DNA of 64,000 nt from Campylobacter concisus (lineage in GTDB: Bacteria; Campylobacterota; Campylobacteria; Campylobacterales; Campylobacteraceae): contig NZ_CP049270.1 in assembly GCF_003048595.2 (NCBI RefSeq), positions 558,001-622,000 of the forward strand, written 5' to 3'. Positions 17,605 through 26,758 of this stretch are shown here, in pieces; the first letter of the stretch is position 1; each line of letters begins with the position of its first letter. The notes beneath the pieces were generated by a model. That model was given only the letters and a program-made list of their open reading frames with translations, did not search any database and was not told the DNA's origin. Position numbers and translations under genes: made by a program.

Positions 17605-18519
17605 ATGCAAGTTGAGACATTTGGCGTTTTAGTCGTTGTTTTGGTCATTTTTGCATTTTTGTTTTTAAAAGCTGGCATCAAGATCGTGTCGCAAGCAGAT
17701 AACTTGCTGATCGAGCGACTTGGTAAATTTCACAAGGTGCTTGACGGGGGATTTCACATTATCATCCCATTCGTAGATCAGATAAGGGCGATCATAACTA
17801 TAAAAGAGCAGCTTGTTGATATCACAAAACAGCAAGTCATCACAAAAGATAACGTTAATATTAGCGTCGATGGGATCGTCTTTTTAAAGGTTTTTGACGC
17901 AAAAATGGCGGTTTATAATGTTGATAACTACAAACGCGCCATTGCAAATTTAGCCATGACAACGCTTCGTGGCGAGATAGGTGCGATGAACCTTGATGAT
18001 ACACTAAGCTCACGTGACCGCCTAAATGCTGCACTTCAAGTGGCTCTTGGCGATGCAGCTGGCAACTGGGGCGTAAAGATCATGAGGGTTGAAATTTCTG
18101 AAATTTCTGTCCCACTTGGCATCGAAGAGGCGATGAATATGCAGATGAAAGCCGAGCGTGAAAAGCGCGCTATCGAGCTAAAAGCCTTGGCTGAAAAAGA
18201 GGCACTAATACGCAACGCAGAGGCGCTAAAGCAAGAAAAAGTGCTTCAAGCAGAGGCGATCGAGCGTATGGCTGATGCGAAAAAATACGAGCAAATCGCC
18301 ATCGCAACGGCTCAAAAAGAGGCTATGGATATGATAAATGACAGCATGAGCAAAAACGCAAATGCGGCTGAATTTTTGCTTGCGCGTGACAGGGTCGGGG
18401 CATTTAGCGAGCTAGCTAAAAATAGCTCAAAAGATAAAATTTTAGTCCCTTATGAAGCGGCTGAGCTAATTGGCTCGCTTAGCGTTTTAAAAAATTTCTT
18501 AGCTAAGGATAAGGCGTGA
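17605..18519 (+). CDS. SPFH / band-7 membrane protein (QmcA/stomatin type)
   Basis: 304 residues. An N-terminal membrane helix (about 6-27) is followed by an SPFH domain (LIERLGKFHKVLDGG, IIPFVDQIRAI, IKEQLVDI, LRGEIGAMNLDDTLSSRD) and a coiled coil rich in Ala, Glu and Lys (about 180-250: MQMKAEREKRAIELKAL). This is the stomatin-like QmcA/YbbK class that forms large membrane rings and organises membrane microdomains. It overlaps the next gene, NfeD, by 4 bp, the classic partner. Preceded by AAAGGAGAG. Confidence 0.93.
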   Translation: MQVETFGVLVVVLVIFAFLFLKAGIKIVSQADNLLIERLGKFHKVLDGGFHIIIPFVDQIRAIITIKEQLVDITKQQVITKDNVNISVDGIVFLKVFDAKMAVYNVDNYKRAIANLAMTTLRGEIGAMNLDDTLSSRDRLNAALQVALGDAAGNWGVKIMRVEISEISVPLGIEEAMNMQMKAEREKRAIELKALAEKEALIRNAEALKQEKVLQAEAIERMADAKKYEQIAIATAQKEAMDMINDSMSKNANAAEFLLARDRVGAFSELAKNSSKDKILVPYEAAELIGSLSVLKNFLAKDKA

Positions 18520-18908
18520 TAAGTCCTTTTATAATGATAGCCATCGGCGCGCTCTTGTGCGCGGCTGAGCTTATGCTATTTTCATTTTATCTGCTATTTT
18601 TTGGCTTAGCTTTTATCATCGTTGGAGCGGTAAATTTTGGCTTTAATTTTGAGTGGAGCTTTCAAATTTTAGCTGTCTTAGTGCTTGCATTTATCTTGCT
18701 TGCGCTCTTAAAGGCGCCGTTAAAGAGTAAATTTATGGCTAAAAAAGAGAGCTTTAACGAGGAGTTTTTAGATGAGCCAGGAGTTGGCGAGATCAGAGAA
18801 AATATGGTCTATTTTAAAGGCACTCTTTGGAAGTATGACGGAGCGCTAAAAAACGGCGAGAAAGTGCAGGTTTTAGGCACTAAGGGAGATAAGGTTATAT
18901 TAAAATAA
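18516..18908 (+). CDS. NfeD family membrane protein
   Basis: 130 residues with three or four membrane helices in the first 75 residues and a C-terminal OB-fold-like domain (ENMVYFKGTLWKYDGALKNG, then VLGTKGDKVIL). It corresponds to the short NfeD (YbbJ type) that works with SPFH proteins in membrane microdomain maintenance. The start is GTG at 18516 overlapping the TGA of the SPFH gene. A hairpin follows the stop. Confidence 0.92.
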   Translation: MISPFIMIAIGALLCAAELMLFSFYLLFFGLAFIIVGAVNFGFNFEWSFQILAVLVLAFILLALLKAPLKSKFMAKKESFNEEFLDEPGVGEIRENMVYFKGTLWKYDGALKNGEKVQVLGTKGDKVILK

Positions 18909-18928
18909 AGTGCCATTTGGCACTTTAT
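18905..18928. terminator. Convergent terminator nfeD / small lipoprotein
   Basis: Perfect 10-bp stem ATAAAGTGCC / GGCACTTTAT with a 4-base loop (ATTT) and flanking T-rich sequence between convergent genes; overlaps the nfeD stop codon. Confidence 0.75.
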
Positions 18929-19141
18929 CTATTTTGCGTGAGCTGGGCAGCCTGCTGGCATTTGCTCATGCATTGCACCTTGCATGCCATGATGAGGGCA
19001 GCTTGGCATATTTTCTTGCATCATTTTTTGATGATGAGCACATCCGCAACTTGCACCTTGAGGCTCAGCTGGCTTTGGCTCATTTTTAGCACAACCAACT
19101 AAAAATAGACCGCAGATAACGGCAAATATAACCTTTTTCAT
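18929..19141 (-). CDS. Small Met/His/Cys-rich lipoprotein
   Basis: 70 residues from the ATG at 19141 (AAAGGAG upstream). Lipobox LVGC with lipidated Cys17. The mature part of about 54 residues has clustered potential metal ligands: GCAHHQKMM, MPSCPHHGMQ, MHEQMPAGCPAH. I see eight Met, six His and four non-lipid Cys in that short stretch. It most likely binds copper or another soft metal at the periplasmic or outer membrane. I know no named family. It is alone on the minus strand between nfeD and mqnC. Confidence 0.8.
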   Translation of the reverse strand: MKKVIFAVICGLFLVGCAKNEPKPAEPQGASCGCAHHQKMMQENMPSCPHHGMQGAMHEQMPAGCPAHAK

Positions 19142-19273
19142 AACTCGCTCCTTTAAAGAATTTCTCACATTTTAGCCTTTAAAAATTAATTTTTCATAAC
19201 GCCTGATTTATCATATTTAAAAGCATTTTTGGCTAAACTCTCGCCCAAAAATAAGCAAAATAAAAGGTTAAAT

Positions 19274-20320
19274 TTGAAAAGACTTAGTGTAAATGAAGCC
19301 ATCGATCTTATAGAAAATGCACCGCTTCACGAGCTTGGCAAGATGGCGCTAGCTAGAAAAAAAGAGCTTCATCCAGAAGGCATTACGACCTTCATCGTAG
19401 ATCGCAACATCAACTATACAAATGTCTGCTGGGTGGATTGTAAATTTTGCGCATTTTACCGCCACGCAAAAGAGGAAGACGCTTATGTGCTAAGTTTTGA
19501 GGAGATTGGCAAGAAGATCGAGGAGCTTATCGCCATTGGCGGCACGCAAATTTTATTTCAAGGTGGCGTTCATCCAAAGCTAAAGATCGAGTGGTACGAG
19601 GAGCTTGTAAGCTACATCAGCAAGCACTATCCAAGCATCACGATACATGGTTTTTCGGCCGTTGAGATCGACTACATCGCAAGAGTTTCAAAAATTTCTA
19701 CAAAAGAGGTCCTAAGACGCCTAAACGAAAAGGGCTTATACTCGATGCCAGGGGCTGGAGCAGAGATTTTAAGCGACCGCGTTCGTGACATCATCGCCCC
19801 AAAAAAATGCGACACCACAGACTGGCTTCGCATACACAAAGAGGCGCACGAGCTTGGCATAAAGACAACTGCTACTATGATGTTTGGCACGGTTGAGAGC
19901 ACTCGTGAGATCGTAGAGCACTGGGAGCACATCAGAAATTTACAAGATGAAACAGCTGGGTTTAGGGCATTTATACTTTGGAGTTTTCAAGGGCTAAACA
20001 CAAAGCTCATGCAAGAATTCCCTGAGATCAAAAAGCAAAGCTCAAACGTCTATCTAAGACTTCTTGCGGTCTCAAGGCTCTTTTTGGATAACTTTAAAAA
20101 TATCCAAAGCAGCTGGGTCACACAGGGCAGCTACGTTGGTCAGCTAGCGCTTCTTTTTGGCGCAAACGACCTTGGTAGCACTATGATGGAGGAAAACGTC
20201 GTAAAGGCCGCAGGGGCTAGCTTTAGGATGAATCAAGACCAGATGATCGAGCTTATAAAAGATGTCGGAGAAATTCCAGCTAAGCGCAACACAAACTACG
20301 ATATTTTGGAGAAATTTTAG
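19274..20320 (+). CDS. mqnC: Cyclic dehypoxanthinyl futalosine synthase
   Basis: Radical SAM enzyme of the futalosine route to menaquinone, the only quinone of Campylobacter. 348 residues from a TTG start at 19274 (AAAGG six bases upstream; the frame is open 45 bases further but without a ribosome site). Radical SAM cluster motif CWVDCKFCAFYR (Cx3Cx2C) around residues 50-61. Also present: GGVHPKLKIEWYEEL, GFSAVEIDYIAR, and LPGAG-like MPGAGAEILSDRVR. Two bases before the M16 gene start, so likely an operon with it and recG. Confidence 0.95.
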   Translation: MKRLSVNEAIDLIENAPLHELGKMALARKKELHPEGITTFIVDRNINYTNVCWVDCKFCAFYRHAKEEDAYVLSFEEIGKKIEELIAIGGTQILFQGGVHPKLKIEWYEELVSYISKHYPSITIHGFSAVEIDYIARVSKISTKEVLRRLNEKGLYSMPGAGAEILSDRVRDIIAPKKCDTTDWLRIHKEAHELGIKTTATMMFGTVESTREIVEHWEHIRNLQDETAGFRAFILWSFQGLNTKLMQEFPEIKKQSSNVYLRLLAVSRLFLDNFKNIQSSWVTQGSYVGQLALLFGANDLGSTMMEENVVKAAGASFRMNQDQMIELIKDVGEIPAKRNTNYDILEKF

Positions 20321-21550
20321 ATGAAAATTTTAGATATCAATGTAAAAAATGTAAAAATTCCAGTCGTTTTTGAAAGCTCAAAAGTGATGCCAGTAGTGAG
20401 CCTCAGACTTGTTTTCAAAGCAGCTGGTAGCTCACAAAATGGCAAGCTAGCAGGCCTTGCAAGACTAAGTGCAAATTTACTAAACGAGGGCGATATGAAG
20501 CTAGGCTCGGCTAAATTTGCCAAAGAGCTTGAAGTAAGGGCGATTAGCCTAAATGCAAGCTGTGGCTTTGAGACATTTTGCATAGATCTAAACTGCCTAA
20601 AAGAGCACTTTGCCTTTGCGTGCGGCAAGCTAAAAGAGCTTATAAGCGCTCCAAATTTAACTGATGAAATTCTAAATAGGTGCAAAACCGTCACACTTGG
20701 CGAGATCGCAGCAAATGAAAACGACTTTGACTACTTAGCAAGGCAGGGGCTTTTTGAGCTTTTGTACCCAGAAAGCGTGCTTGCCATGCCAAGTATCGGC
20801 ACTAAAAAGAGCATAAAAGCTATAACGCTTGAAGACGTAAGGAAATTTTTAAACGAGCATTTAGACCTTTCAAATTTGCTTTGCGTGCTAGGCGGCGACA
20901 TCGACGAGAAACAGACAAAAGAGCTTGCTAGTGTTTTAGAAATTTTAAAACCTGGTAAAGCTCGAAAGTTAGAGCACTTTAGCCCAAGCGATAAGTGCGA
21001 AAGCAGCGAGATCATCAGGCAAAGCGAGCAGGCATACATCTACTTTGGTGCACCATTTAACGTAAAACCTGAGGAGAAATACAAAGCTGCAGTGGCGACA
21101 TTTATCCTGGGTGAGGGTGGCTTTGGCTCGAGGCTCATGGAGGAGATCCGCGTAAAAAGAGGGCTTGCATATAGCGCCTATGCTAGAAATTTGCTAAATC
21201 TCTCTTACAGCCAGCTCTACGGCTATATGCAGACAAAAAATGAAAAAAAAGATGAGGCTATCGCCGTTATAAAAGAGGAAATTTTAAAATTTAGCAAAAA
21301 AGGCGTTAGCAAGGCCGAGCTTGATCAGGCGAAGAAATTCTTACTTGGCTCTTTGCCACTTAGGCTTGAGACGCTATTTAAACGCCTTGATATCGCGCAA
21401 AGCGAGTTTTATGAGCATGGCGAGCTTGGGGCATTTTTAAAGGATCTTGATAAAATTTCAGTCCTTTCGCTAAACGAGCTAAATAGCTTCATAAAAGCCC
21501 ACGCAGAGATCAATCAGCTAAGTTTTTACGTCCTAAAAAATGAAATTTGA
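20321..21550 (+). CDS. M16 family peptidase homologue lacking the zinc motif
   Basis: 409 residues, two M16 (pitrilysin/processing peptidase) halves. In active members the first half has HxxEH. Here the corresponding stretch is GLARLSANLLNEG, so both histidines and the glutamate are lost. The second half keeps the substrate-binding R/Y pair region: GFGSRLMEEIRVKRGLAYSAYA. This is the pattern of the non-catalytic partner in bacterial M16B heterodimers. An active partner would have to be encoded elsewhere. It begins right after mqnC and overlaps recG by 11 bp. Confidence 0.88.
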   Translation: MKILDINVKNVKIPVVFESSKVMPVVSLRLVFKAAGSSQNGKLAGLARLSANLLNEGDMKLGSAKFAKELEVRAISLNASCGFETFCIDLNCLKEHFAFACGKLKELISAPNLTDEILNRCKTVTLGEIAANENDFDYLARQGLFELLYPESVLAMPSIGTKKSIKAITLEDVRKFLNEHLDLSNLLCVLGGDIDEKQTKELASVLEILKPGKARKLEHFSPSDKCESSEIIRQSEQAYIYFGAPFNVKPEEKYKAAVATFILGEGGFGSRLMEEIRVKRGLAYSAYARNLLNLSYSQLYGYMQTKNEKKDEAIAVIKEEILKFSKKGVSKAELDQAKKFLLGSLPLRLETLFKRLDIAQSEFYEHGELGAFLKDLDKISVLSLNELNSFIKAHAEINQLSFYVLKNEI

Positions 21551-23372
21551 AGCAAGCGATAGAGTAAAACTTCTAAAAATAGGCGTGCTTAGCCTACTTG
21601 ACCTTGCTCTTGTGCTACCAAAGGGCTTTGAGGATACGACGATCGCTAAGAGTCCAAGAGAAGGGCAGATCTGCATAAATGTAAAGATCACATCACTCGC
21701 CTCGCGCCCTGGCATGCTAACGGCGCTTGCCTTTTGTGAGCAGTGGCAAAGTAGCGTAAAGATCATCATTTTTAACGCAAAGTCTTGGCACTACGGCACT
21801 TTTAAGATCGGCAAAGAGATGGCGATATATGGGCTTTGCTCCTACGCCTTTGGCTCTTGGCAGATCGTAAATCCAAAAATCACCACAAAAATAGGCCAGA
21901 TAGTGCCTAGATTTAAGACCGAGCTAAAAGACGAAGAGCTAAAAAAACTCATCTTAAAATATCTAAATTTACAAAATTTACTAGCCGAGGGCTTAAATGA
22001 AAAAGAGGCTAAATTTCTAGCTGATTTGCAGCGGCTAGACGAGCAAAGCGTGCAAATTTTATACCGCCTAAAAAATGATGGCGAGGGTACGCACATTTTA
22101 AAATTTGTAGAAATTTTTAACTATATAAAAAAGCTAAGTGCGAAAAAAACCTACTTTAAAAGCCCAAAAATCAAGCTTTTTGATATAGACTCTTGGCTTA
22201 AGAGCCTGCCATTTACGCCGACAAACGACCAGATAAATGCTGTAAATGACATCAGAGACGACCTTAGCGCTGTGCAGGCAAAAAGGCGCGTCATAATGGG
22301 CGACGTGGGAAGTGGCAAGACGCTAGTGATCCTAGCAGCAGCACTCAGTGTCTATCCTCAAAGTGCCATTTTGATGGCTCCAACAAGCATCTTAAGCGAG
22401 CAAATTTATAATGAAGCAAAGAGACTGCTACCGCCTTTTATGAATGTGATGCTCGTGCGAAGCGGGGAGAAAAAGATAGACTTTAGTGGGGTAAATTTGA
22501 TCGTTGGTACGCATGCGCTGCTCTTTCACGAGCTACCAAATTCGCCGCTTGTCATGGTCGATGAGCAACACCGCTTTGGCTCAAATCAGCGCAAAAAGAT
22601 AGAAGAGCTTGCCTCAAACGAGGACGAGCGAGCAAATTTCGTGCAGTTTTCAGCTACGCCCATACCAAGGACGTTAAGTTTAATTCAGTCTGAGATCGTA
22701 AATTTTAGCTTTTTAAAGCAGATGCCATTTAAGAAAAATATAATGAGCCAAATTTTGGGTGCTAGCGAGTTTGGCTATCTGCTCGCTCACATCAAAAAGC
22801 AGCTAGAAAACGGCTTTCAAGTAGCCATCATCTATCCATTAGTTGAGAGCAGCGAGAGCTCAAACTATCAAAGCCTAAACGAGGCGCAGGGCTTTTGGCT
22901 AAAGAATTTCAAAAATGTCTTCGTCACGCACGGCAAGGATAAGGAAAAAGAGGAAATTTTAAGGCGATTTAGAGAAGAGGGCGAAATTTTACTCTCGACC
23001 ACCGTTGTTGAGGTTGGAATCTCACTGCCAAGGCTAAATACGATAGTGATTGTAGGGGCTGAGCGGCTCGGCCTTGCCACGCTTCATCAGCTAAGGGGTA
23101 GAGTAGGGCGAAACGGTGGCGATGGATACTGCTTTTTATTTACCAAGCTAAAAGAGACACCAGCTAGACTAAAAGAATTTTGCGCGACAAATGACGGCTT
23201 TAAGGTGGCCGAGCTTGATCTGAAAAACCGCCAAAGTGGCGACATACTAAATGGCTTTTTCCAGCACGGAGCGACATTTAACTTCTACGACTACGAGGAT
23301 GATATCACACAGGCTGCAAAGGCTAGAGTAGCAGTACTTGCTAAAAATAATACCCAGTTGCTTTTAACTTAA
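21540..23372 (+). CDS. recG: ATP-dependent DNA helicase RecG
   Basis: 610 residues. Helicase that remodels stalled forks and branched DNA. Walker A is GDVGSGKTL (about residue 256), Walker B is the RecG-type VMVDEQHRFG, motif III is FSATPIPRTL, and helicase-C motifs are TTVVEVGISLPRLN and HQLRGRVGRNG. The C-terminal TRG-like wedge release region is present. The N-terminal wedge domain is shorter than in E. coli RecG (about 690 residues), usual for epsilonproteobacteria. Starts inside the M16 gene. Confidence 0.96.
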   Translation: MKFEASDRVKLLKIGVLSLLDLALVLPKGFEDTTIAKSPREGQICINVKITSLASRPGMLTALAFCEQWQSSVKIIIFNAKSWHYGTFKIGKEMAIYGLCSYAFGSWQIVNPKITTKIGQIVPRFKTELKDEELKKLILKYLNLQNLLAEGLNEKEAKFLADLQRLDEQSVQILYRLKNDGEGTHILKFVEIFNYIKKLSAKKTYFKSPKIKLFDIDSWLKSLPFTPTNDQINAVNDIRDDLSAVQAKRRVIMGDVGSGKTLVILAAALSVYPQSAILMAPTSILSEQIYNEAKRLLPPFMNVMLVRSGEKKIDFSGVNLIVGTHALLFHELPNSPLVMVDEQHRFGSNQRKKIEELASNEDERANFVQFSATPIPRTLSLIQSEIVNFSFLKQMPFKKNIMSQILGASEFGYLLAHIKKQLENGFQVAIIYPLVESSESSNYQSLNEAQGFWLKNFKNVFVTHGKDKEKEEILRRFREEGEILLSTTVVEVGISLPRLNTIVIVGAERLGLATLHQLRGRVGRNGGDGYCFLFTKLKETPARLKEFCATNDGFKVAELDLKNRQSGDILNGFFQHGATFNFYDYEDDITQAAKARVAVLAKNNTQLLLT

Positions 23373-23480
23373 CTTAAAATTTTTGATTTTCTTTTACTGG
23401 CTCTTTTGACTTGTTTAAATTTTTATAATTTATCGAATTTGAAGTGAGTGGCAAGGCTAAGCTTTGTAAAATTTATAAAA

Positions 23481-23687
23481 TTATTTTTCTATTCTGCGCT
23501 CTTTGCATACATTTTCGCATGGTATGCCGTCACGATCACGGTCAAATCCACTGCGTCCGCATTTTCTTAGATAGTGATATGCTTCTTCACAACTCTTCAT
23601 CTCTTTGCAGTAGCGTTTAGAGCAATCAAATTTATCAGCCGCATTTGCTATTAATGCAAAAAATAAAATCAAAATTAACTTTTTCAT
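23481..23687 (-). CDS. Small secreted excalibur-domain protein
   Basis: 68 residues from the ATG at 23687 (GGAG upstream; the frame is open further but unsupported). Signal peptide of about 16 residues (MKKLILILFFALIANA), then an excalibur calcium-binding motif with SCEEAYHYLRKCG and DRDRDGIPCEN, plus six cysteines in the mature part, probably three disulfides. Such domains are found alone or at the end of secreted nucleases. It is downstream of the ABC importer operon but separated by a strong hairpin. Its role is unknown. Confidence 0.85.
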   Translation of the reverse strand: MKKLILILFFALIANAADKFDCSKRYCKEMKSCEEAYHYLRKCGRSGFDRDRDGIPCENVCKERRIEK

Positions 23688-23735
23688 TTTTACTCCAAAG
23701 GCAGTATGTGTGAAATAACAAAAAGTACAAAAAGT

Positions 23736-23765
23736 GCTTTCAAAAGAATTTATCCTTTTGAAAGC
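23736..23765 (-). terminator. Terminator of the FecBCD-type operon
   Basis: Perfect 11-bp stem GCTTTCAAAAG / CTTTTGAAAGC with an 8-base loop, just downstream of the ATPase gene and followed on the minus strand by ACTTTTTG. Confidence 0.8.
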
Positions 23766-23773
23766 AGATAAAT

Positions 23774-24547
23774 TTAAAGAGGATATGTTAGGCAGCACTC
23801 TCTTTGCACTTCGTCGATGTAGCTCACGTTTAAATTTAGTCCGTAAAGCTGGCTTAAATTCTCACTTCTGATGATCTCATCAACCGTGCCAAATCCAACC
23901 TCGCCATCACCTTTTACAAGTGCGACATATCCGCCAAGAAGCACAGCAAAGTCAGGGTTGTGAGTGGTTAGCACGACCGAGTAGCCAAGCTCTTTTAGCC
24001 ACTTGACGGTGCGTAGGAATTTATACTGGTTGCCAAAATCAAGCGCGCTCGTTGGCTCGTCAAATATAATCATCTTTGGTTGCGCAGCCATCGCACGAGC
24101 GATCATACACATCTGCTTTTGACCGCCACTCATCTGCGTGATGAAGCGATCCTCAAGATACTCGATCTCAAGCTTTTTGGTGTAAATTCTAGCGATCTCT
24201 TCGTCCTCTTTGCTAGGTCTTGCAAAGATACCAAGGTGCGCCGCACGGCCCATCGTGATAAACTCAAGCCCGGTGTAGTCATACTCAGTAACCTCGCTTT
24301 GAGCGACGTATGCCATGATCTTAGCGCGCTCTTTGTTGCTTAGGCTATCTACATTTTTGCCATCAAGAAAGATCTCTCCAGAAACTGGCTTTAGTGAGCC
24401 GCTTATCAGCCCAAGGGTGGTTGATTTACCAGCTCCGTTTCGTCCAAGTATGGTTAAAATTTCACCTGCACCTATCTTTAAATTTACATTTTCTAGTTTG
24501 CCAGCTCCATTTGAGTAGCTAAAGTTTAAATTTCTAACTTCAAGCAT
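23774..24547 (-). CDS. ABC transporter ATPase, FecE/FepC type
   Basis: 257 residues from the ATG at 24547 (AAAGG seven bases upstream; a GTG one codon earlier is possible). Walker A GRNGAGKSTT (about residue 37), Q-loop YVAQSEVTEYDYTG, signature MSGGQKQM, Walker B MIIFDEPTSALD, H-loop TTHNPD. Energises uptake of an iron-siderophore, haem, cobalamin or nickel complex. The start overlaps the permease stop (TGATG). Last gene of substrate-binding protein / permease / ATPase. Confidence 0.93.
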   Translation of the reverse strand: MLEVRNLNFSYSNGAGKLENVNLKIGAGEILTILGRNGAGKSTTLGLISGSLKPVSGEIFLDGKNVDSLSNKERAKIMAYVAQSEVTEYDYTGLEFITMGRAAHLGIFARPSKEDEEIARIYTKKLEIEYLEDRFITQMSGGQKQMCMIARAMAAQPKMIIFDEPTSALDFGNQYKFLRTVKWLKELGYSVVLTTHNPDFAVLLGGYVALVKGDGEVGFGTVDEIIRSENLSQLYGLNLNVSYIDEVQRECCLTYPL

Positions 24548-25554
24548 CACGCAACCTTTTTATTTCGCCACAATACCCAGACGAAAAATACTGTGCCGAT
24601 AAAGCCAGTAAGTACGCCAAGAGGCACTTCACTTACGCTTATACTACGAGCCAAAGTGTCCACAAAGAGTAAAAACATCGCACCCATAAATATGCTTGCT
24701 GGCATGCTTTTTATGTTGTTTGCACCAACTAGCATACGAGCCAGGTGTGGCATGAGGAGCCCCACCCAAGCGACTATTCCGCTTATGCAGACGCTGCATG
24801 CTGTAAGAAGCGTAGCGCAAATGATAACGATAGCACGTTCAAAAGCCACATTTACGCCAAGTCTAGCCGCGCTCTCGTCGCCAAGAGATAGCAAATTTAT
24901 ACGCCAGCTCATGGCTATTAGCAAAATGGCACAGATGATCATTACTGGGGCTATAAATTTTAAATTTTCGCTATCAAGCTTTGCAAGGCTGCCAAGCTGC
25001 CAGTAAACGATGTCAGGTAGCTTTGTTTCAGGATCAGCGACATATTTTAAAAAGCCGATCACCGAGCCCATAAGACCGCTTACGATGATACCAGAAAGAA
25101 CTAGCATAAGCGTGCTTGTGCGCCCCATCATCTTTGGTATGGCTAGAGTGATAGCAACGGCTGCTAGGCCAAAGCCAAAAGCAAAAGCCTGCACCCAAAA
25201 TAGCGATAGATCAAAGATAATGGCAGTTGCAGCTCCTACGCAGGCACCTGCTGATACGCCAAGAAGATCAGGGCTTACTAGCTGGTTTTTAAAGACGCCT
25301 TGATAGGCTGCACCACTCACGCTAAGAGCAGCTCCAACAAGGATGGCTGCGATGATACGTGGGATGCGTAAATTTTCTATCACGTTTGTGATGTTGCTAG
25401 CTGTACCCTCGCCAAAGCCAAAGCCGTGAGCAAGCACGCTAAAGACATCGCTAAATGGTATGTAAAATCTACCAACGCCAAGTGCGACAAAGGCGCAAAC
25501 AAGCGTTAGTAGAGCTAAAAAGATAACAACTATTGAAAAATTTGTGTTTTTCAT
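24547..25554 (-). CDS. ABC transporter permease, FecCD family
   Basis: 335 residues, about ten membrane helices, BtuC/FecCD/FhuB family. Visible family motifs: PRIIAAILVGAALSVSGAAYQGVFKNQL near residue 65, SPDLLGVSAGA, LMLVLSGIIVSGLMGS, and FVGLLMPHLAR-like WVGLLMPHLARMLVG. It forms a homodimeric channel for a metal-chelate importer. It lies 4 bp after the binding-protein gene. Confidence 0.93.
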   Translation of the reverse strand: MKNTNFSIVVIFLALLTLVCAFVALGVGRFYIPFSDVFSVLAHGFGFGEGTASNITNVIENLRIPRIIAAILVGAALSVSGAAYQGVFKNQLVSPDLLGVSAGACVGAATAIIFDLSLFWVQAFAFGFGLAAVAITLAIPKMMGRTSTLMLVLSGIIVSGLMGSVIGFLKYVADPETKLPDIVYWQLGSLAKLDSENLKFIAPVMIICAILLIAMSWRINLLSLGDESAARLGVNVAFERAIVIICATLLTACSVCISGIVAWVGLLMPHLARMLVGANNIKSMPASIFMGAMFLLFVDTLARSISVSEVPLGVLTGFIGTVFFVWVLWRNKKVA

Positions 25555-25558
25555 AATC

Positions 25559-26614
25559 TTACTTGCTGCTACCGTCTGGATTTAGAGCTTTTAAGATATA
25601 GCCATACTCTTTGTCACTAAGATCGTGATTTAAAAACTCTTTATAAAACTCTTTTGTTTTTACTTTCATATCGACATCTTTAAATAGATCTGGTTGGATA
25701 GTTTTTGCTGCCCATAAAATTTGAAGTACGTTTTCAGCACCATATCTATCCCAGCTAAATACACCTTTTGGGTTACCATAAATTTTGCCGTTTTTAACAG
25801 CGTTTGAGCCAGAGAATGCAGGGTGCTCTTTTATCTTTTTGATCTGTGCGTCTGTGTCATTACCACCAACGATGATGATATCAGGATTTGCATTGATGAT
25901 CTCTTCAGCGCTAACTTCGATCATTGAACCCTCAGTATTGATAGCATTTACACCGCCACCTAGCTTGATCCAAGTGTTTTGGATGGTGTTTGTACCATCA
26001 ACTTTTAGCAAATTTGCACCACCAAGAAGGTGAAGTACTTTTGGACGTTTAGCATCAGGGATGTTTTTTGTTCTTGCTGTTACAAACTCAGAGTTATCGT
26101 GGATTTTATTAGCAAGTTTTTCAGCTTTTTTTCTAGCATCATCAGTGCCTATGACTTCAGCTGTTGCATAGATGCTTTTCTCCATATCTGGATAATCTCT
26201 AAAGATCAAATTTACCGCGCTAAAGCCATTTTTGATAAGTTCATCTTGAAAATTTTTGTTATACACTATGATAACGTCAGGTGCAAGTTTAACAAGCTCT
26301 TCGATCTGAAGGTCTTTGCCATTTAGTGCAGCTGGTAAATTTTTAAGTTTTGGATAGACGTGCTCAAACCACTTGTTGTTTTTGATCAGATCAGTTGTGG
26401 CTACAACCTTATCCATACCGCCAAGTGCTAGGATGATCTCGTTGTTTGCATTCCACAGTGCAGCGATCTTTTCTACCTTTTCAGGTACGCTTACTTTGAC
26501 ACCTTGCATATCAGTGATGCTTCTTGCAGACTCAGCTGCGTTTAGACTAAGAGCCATAAATAGTGAAGCAACAAGGCTAAATTTGGTTACTTTATGCATA
26601 AAATTTGTTTGCAT
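25559..26614 (-). CDS. Periplasmic metal-chelate binding protein
   Basis: 351 residues. Signal peptide (about 1-27, ending SLNAAES) without a lipobox, so a soluble periplasmic protein. Class III (BtuF/FecB) fold signatures: KIAALWNANNEIILALGG, LVKLAPDVIIVYN, EEIINANPDIIIVGG, GYILKALNP. First gene of the importer operon. The ligand is not decidable from the sequence: ferric siderophore, haem, cobalamin and nickel-chelates (as reported for H. pylori CeuE) are all possible. The 217-bp upstream region is shared with norZ and is very AT-rich. Confidence 0.9.
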   Translation of the reverse strand: MQTNFMHKVTKFSLVASLFMALSLNAAESARSITDMQGVKVSVPEKVEKIAALWNANNEIILALGGMDKVVATTDLIKNNKWFEHVYPKLKNLPAALNGKDLQIEELVKLAPDVIIVYNKNFQDELIKNGFSAVNLIFRDYPDMEKSIYATAEVIGTDDARKKAEKLANKIHDNSEFVTARTKNIPDAKRPKVLHLLGGANLLKVDGTNTIQNTWIKLGGGVNAINTEGSMIEVSAEEIINANPDIIIVGGNDTDAQIKKIKEHPAFSGSNAVKNGKIYGNPKGVFSWDRYGAENVLQILWAAKTIQPDLFKDVDMKVKTKEFYKEFLNHDLSDKEYGYILKALNPDGSSK

Positions 26615-26758
26615 ATTTTTTCCTTTATTTTTGAAGTATAAACATGTATATTAATAATATTTATATTAATTCTATGTAAATTTTGCATATATATTATGAA
26701 GAATTTGCATATATTGTAAATTCTTATAAAACTAATAGGATAAATTCTCTCCTTTTGT

